NCBI GenBank assembly: GCA_003117195.1
Contig: BDSI01000171.1
Location: forward strand, 1 to 64,000
Reading direction: 5' to 3'
From: Eudorina sp. 2006-703-Eu-15
Lineage: Eukaryota; Chlorophyta; Chlorophyceae; Chlamydomonadales; Volvocaceae
DNA length: 64,000 nucleotides
The translations under genes and the position numbers were made by a program. Of the stretch, positions 61,601-64,000 are shown one piece after another. The first letter of the stretch is position 1. Every line of letters begins with the position of its first letter. The notes beneath the pieces are model-generated. The model had not been told where the DNA came from and did no database searches. It was given only the letters and a program-made list of their open reading frames with translations.

Positions 61601-63682
61601 CGCCGGCGGCGGCGGCGATGCTGTGAGGGGGTATGCCAGGTTCTGCACCATGGGCAGCACGGGCGGCGTGATTCCCCGGTACCGACCGGGGGACGCGTAG
61701 TGTCCCTGTGCGTGTGCGTGTGCTGCCGCGGATGAGGACGAGCCCACCCCCGACGTCGCCGAGCCCGGCGGCGAGGGCTGCAAAGGCGCCAGCGGCTCCT
61801 TGGCCCATGGGTAGACCGAGGTCCGGAGCTGCGCCTGGGCCGACTGCGAGTCCGGGGCCGAGGTGGCCTTGCGGGCGGGGCTGCTCAGAAGCGGAGCGGC
61901 TGCGGATCGGGACAGGGGCGCAGGGACAACGGTCGGTGCAGCGGCACCACCAGCAGCAGGGGCGGGGCCGGCGATGGCGGTGGCGGCATCAGCGGCATCA
62001 GCAGCATCAGCAGCATCAGCAGCAGGAGCAAAAGTGGGGACTGGGGCGCCGAGGTGGTGTCAAGACAGGACAAGTGGGCCGAGGCGATCAACCTGGTGCG
62101 GTGGTGCCTGAGCGCTTTCCGGACGTTGATGTGAAGGTTTCTTGCGCGGTCCAAGCGCCTCAATACTCTCCGGCCTCGACCCAGGGTCTGTCGCTGCCGC
62201 ATTTGGACCCGCACGCCATTTAAACTCCCCACGCCGGCCGAAAGTGTTCGCATGTATGTGCGAGTGTGCGTGTTGACGAGGGACCCAGCCCAACCCAACC
62301 CTGGACTTAGCATAGCATAGGTATCTGCGACGACAAGTGGGGGGCGTGTGTCTGTCTGCAAGAGATCCCGCTCGAACAGCCGACAGATGACATGCGTTTG
62401 TACTTCCCAGGGCGGAGGACGGAGGCCCAGGGTTGCATGGCGTCTTGTGCCTACTCCTCCCCTGAATGTCCGCACAGACTCCCCAGCATTAACCCACTCC
62501 CACTTCCCCCTCCCCCAGTTTCGCTTTAAATGGATGCTTCACTGTCCCGCTGCCTACCCCAGCCTGTGCTTCATCCCTCGGTCCCCCAGTGTCTTTGTTA
62601 ACTTCCCAAGCCTCTCCTCCCTTGTCTACCACCCGGCCGTATCCCCCCCCCATATTGTCGATAAAGACAGAGAAAACGCACATACCACCCTGAAACCCTT
62701 GTCACTGCACAGTTTCTTTATCGGACCTTAGCTCTGCCAGTCAGCGCAGTTTCAACATGTCTGCCAAACTGCTGTAACCGCCCAAGGCCCACATCCCCAC
62801 ATCCCCAAAATTACTGTAATACCCCCAACACCCGCCAATCTGCAGGAATCTCCAAGCCCCCTAAAACCCACATTTCTGTAATCCCCCACCCCACCCCCCC
62901 TATCAGCGTAGTATCAACTTCCGATACACCCCCACCCCAGTGTGGGTCCTGACTCACTGGCGGACAAGCGGTCCTGCTGATAGCTCGCTGTGGAAGCCCG
63001 GTGCTCGTCAGTGGCCGACAGCACGCGGCTATTGATGCAGGCGATGGTGGCGCTGGTGCCCGAGACCCCCACGCCGCTGTGCGCCAGCGGCCGGTAGCCG
63101 CCGGTCTGGTCCAGGATGGACGAGGCGGTGGTGGTGTTGCGCGGGGACAAAGAGGTGAGGGCGGCGGCGGTGAGGCTGAGGGAGGCGGCGTTGGCTGACC
63201 CGCGCCAGCGCCCCGGGGAAGAGGCGGGGCTGGATCCCAGGGCCCGTGCCTGTGTGCCGTGCAGGGGGGCCGGAGGGGAGGTCCAGGGAGAGCGATCGTA
63301 ACGGGAGGGGGAGGGAGAGGGAGGGAGTTGGTGGTTGTTGGCAGTTGGTTGTTGACAGTTGGTTGTTGGCAACGAAGTGGACATCATATGGCGGGGTTCA
63401 ATTGAGAAAATAAATAAACCCGAAGATGGCGGGGTGTGCGGCAGGTGTGGGTGAGTAGGGGGAGGGAGGAGGACCCGACCTCGGGGTCAGTGACTGCTGG
63501 TGCGTCACCGGACACGGGGCCGGGTGTGTGGCCCTGCAGCTCCCCCCCGCTCGAGCGCCTCCTTCCCCATGGAGCGATGCAGCTCTCCCCTCAGAGGACA
63601 ACGAAGAGGGCCGTGACCCAAATGGGTTCAGGTCCTGGTCACCCGGCTTGCTCGAGGGAGGGGCCTTGCTAGTGGACAGCAT
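49667..63682 (-). CDS. Ankyrin-repeat MAP kinase kinase kinase (MEKK/Ste11 type)
   Basis: Protein Ser/Thr kinase, presumably phosphorylating MAP kinase kinases in the cytoplasm. Minus-strand exons: 63682-63509, 63249-62958, 62040-61439, 61128-60981, 60254-59983, 59555-59303, 58877-58750, 57875-56815, 56418-56274, 55983-54886, 54512-54414, 54017-53933, 53534-53394, 52857-52727, 52271-52173, 51615-51331, 49747-49667. All phases fit, giving about 1697 residues. Order: Ser/Pro/Gln-rich N-terminus; three or four ankyrin repeats at about 585-705 (TGRTPLHEAAIVVSAPMVAA, LLQCAAYGEVEIMQLLLEEG, DTALHLACVGNHVDAARLL); low-complexity linker; kinase domain at about 1410-1680 with GEGSFGKV, AVKVL, HRDLKGGN, DFG, SVYWMAPEVI and DIWSLGCTVIEM. 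All catalytic residues are present. The C-terminus is LLQ/DPFVAQAG...LQHSF. The final intron uses a GC donor (CAG/GCGAGT). The first two exons are least certain: the donor could instead lie at GAG/GTCGGG, or translation could start at 63387. Confidence 0.92.
50530..51275 (+). mobile_element. Repeat copy with internal insertion (kinase last intron)
   Basis: Bases 50530-50756 and about 51188-51275 together match the contiguous sequence 58262-57951 read on the minus strand. Shared landmarks are ACCACCACAGGTCGGTAACG, CACTGCGGCAGCGCGGCCGC and TTCGTTCTTCGGGTTTA. About 430 bases (50757-51187) between the halves have no counterpart and look like an insertion. The element type is unknown, and no protein is encoded. 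Confidence 0.75.
51743..51806 (+). repeat. Dispersed repeat family B, copy 3 (kinase intron)
   Basis: CCCGGACAACTACTACAGCC, then CATTTGGTGACTTTT, then CGCGGGTTCGCTGTCTTGCT and TGACACAAGG. It lies in the intron 51616-52172. Confidence 0.8.
53021..53290. repeat. AT-rich island inside a kinase intron
   Basis: About 270 bases of almost pure A/T with TTATTA, ATTATT and TAATATAAT runs, within the intron 52858-53393 of a GC-rich gene. Many short inverted repeats such as ATTAATATAATATATTGATA are visible. Either a degenerate ATT microsatellite or an insert of organellar or other AT-rich DNA. Confidence 0.85.
56006..56180. repeat. 36-bp tandem repeat filling a kinase intron
   Basis: Three full units and partial ones of a G-rich 36-mer beginning GGCGAGGGGCGGGATGAGGG. 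They occupy most of the 290-base intron 55984-56273. Confidence 0.9.
57951..58262 (-). mobile_element. Uninterrupted repeat copy in kinase intron (inverted partner of 50530-51275)
   Basis: About 310 bases in the intron 57876-58749, similar by eye to the two halves of the 50.5-51.3 kb copy in inverted orientation. It ends in GGAGGTTAAATTGAAAAAAG. A short related fragment (CAATTGAGAAAATAAATAAA, then CCCGAAGA) lies at 63390-63427. It also contains GTGGCACTGCGG-like and GGTAACGTATC blocks, with no open frame of note. Confidence 0.75.
58942..58970 (+). repeat. Intronic dispersed motif family A, copy 4 (kinase intron, 3' half diverged)
   Basis: AGGAAATTGGTAGATATATT then TCTATCGG. It lies in the intron 58878-59302 of the minus-strand kinase, so it is antisense to transcription there. 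Confidence 0.65.
59176..59282 (+). repeat. Three tandem family C motifs in a kinase intron
   Basis: GGGGTGTTTCTTTCTAAACC, GGGCGGGTTGCAATTCTAAA and GGGCGGGTTGCATTTCTAAA, the last two followed by CACACCCAACC. They lie just outside the donor at 59302 (minus-strand gene). Confidence 0.7.
59681..59736 (+). repeat. Dispersed repeat family B, copy 4 (kinase intron)
   Basis: GCACAACTCTTCGACCCATT, then TCGCGGGTTCGCTGTCTTTA and TTGACAGAAAGGGGG. It lies in the intron 59556-59982. Confidence 0.8.
60499..60724. repeat. 44-bp tandem repeat in a kinase intron
   Basis: About five copies of a compound unit made of two CCGGTGCTAGGCGCC modules and one CCGTGCTGGGCGCT module. It lies in the intron 60255-60980. 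There are no unique spacers, so it is not CRISPR-like. Confidence 0.93.
60899..60945 (+). repeat. Intronic dispersed motif family A, copy 5 (kinase intron)
   Basis: AGGAAATTGGAAGACATTTT then GAAACTGCGGCGCTGCCGCT. It lies near the donor end of the kinase intron 60255-60980 and is antisense to that gene. Confidence 0.75.
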
Positions 63683-64000
63683 GGCATGGCAGCAGGGGCG
63701 AAGATGGGATAAGGCCCTGGGGGTGGCTCCTTAATGCGTGGTCCCCCTGTCGGGACTGCTCTGTTGCCGCAGACCGCTCGGGCAGAAGGACGGAGGCACC
63801 AAGCCAGCACGTTATGTCGCCATCACTGCATGTTGGGGCGCAATGACCCTGGGCGCCATCTCCGTGGCGATTTGACTCAAGCCCCGTCCGGTTTCATCGG
63901 GGTACCAAGCTAAGAGCACGCCCGGCACACCTTGGGATTGGCCCTGACGTCTTCACCGACTTCCGCAACGGCAGCGTTGTAAACATCTGCCGGGCGGAGG
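63683..64000. other. Upstream flank of the kinase gene
   Basis: Sequence 5' of the kinase start codon to the window edge. It should contain 5' UTR and promoter, but no specific element could be identified. Confidence 0.5.

Noticed and set aside
63249..63387. Alternative kinase start at 63387 (MMSTSLPTTNCQQPTANNH)
   Set aside because: The segment is repetitive (CAACTGCCAACAACC) and followed by a strong pyrimidine tract and a CAG acceptor, so it looks like intron. The upstream exon starting at 63682 fits in phase. Kept only as a stated alternative.

Overview
The window is nuclear DNA of a volvocine green alga (Volvox/Gonium/Chlamydomonas lineage, most Volvox-like). The evidence is an extracellular-matrix pherophorin with its FPYC...C motif and hydroxyproline-type spacer, GC-rich genes split by many short introns with GTGAGT/GTGCGT donors and (T/C)GCAG acceptors, a TGTAA polyadenylation signal, and long proteins padded with Ala/Gly/Gln/Pro runs. 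Nothing looks bacterial; no operons, rRNA or CRISPR were seen. All gene models are mine, built by matching exon phase and protein homology recalled from memory. No alignment or search was run.

Layout. (1) 1-2545, minus: 5' part of a pherophorin gene that leaves the window inside its proline spacer. (2) 2546-11084: about 8.5 kb of mixed-composition intergenic DNA with one orphan ORF, a TACC microsatellite and a dispersed-repeat copy. (3) 11085-27227, plus: complete VIRILIZER (m6A writer complex scaffold), 18 exons, about 2644 residues, with an RS/RD-rich insertion. (4) 27228-32755: intergenic, AT-richer, with repeat relics and one orphan ORF. (5) 32756-34696, plus: a four-exon gene for a small secreted protein that I do not recognise by family; its pattern resembles tunnelling-fold (FolB/DHNA-like) enzymes. 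(6) 37152-42547, plus: a seven-exon F-box protein, with a hexanucleotide minisatellite of about 550 bp in its last intron. (7) 42548-49666: intergenic, rich in simple repeats. (8) 49667-63682, minus: a 17-exon ankyrin-repeat MAPKKK of about 1697 residues, convergent with the F-box gene.

The genes have unrelated cellular roles (matrix, RNA methylation, secretion, protein degradation, MAP-kinase signalling), so no shared pathway is claimed. What links them is non-coding: the introns of VIR, the F-box gene and the kinase share several short dispersed sequence families. One family lies in introns in all five copies seen, always in the same chromosomal orientation. A 12-bp palindrome, a fold-back element, an inverted duplication with an internal insertion, and two GC-AG introns are further unexplained structures.
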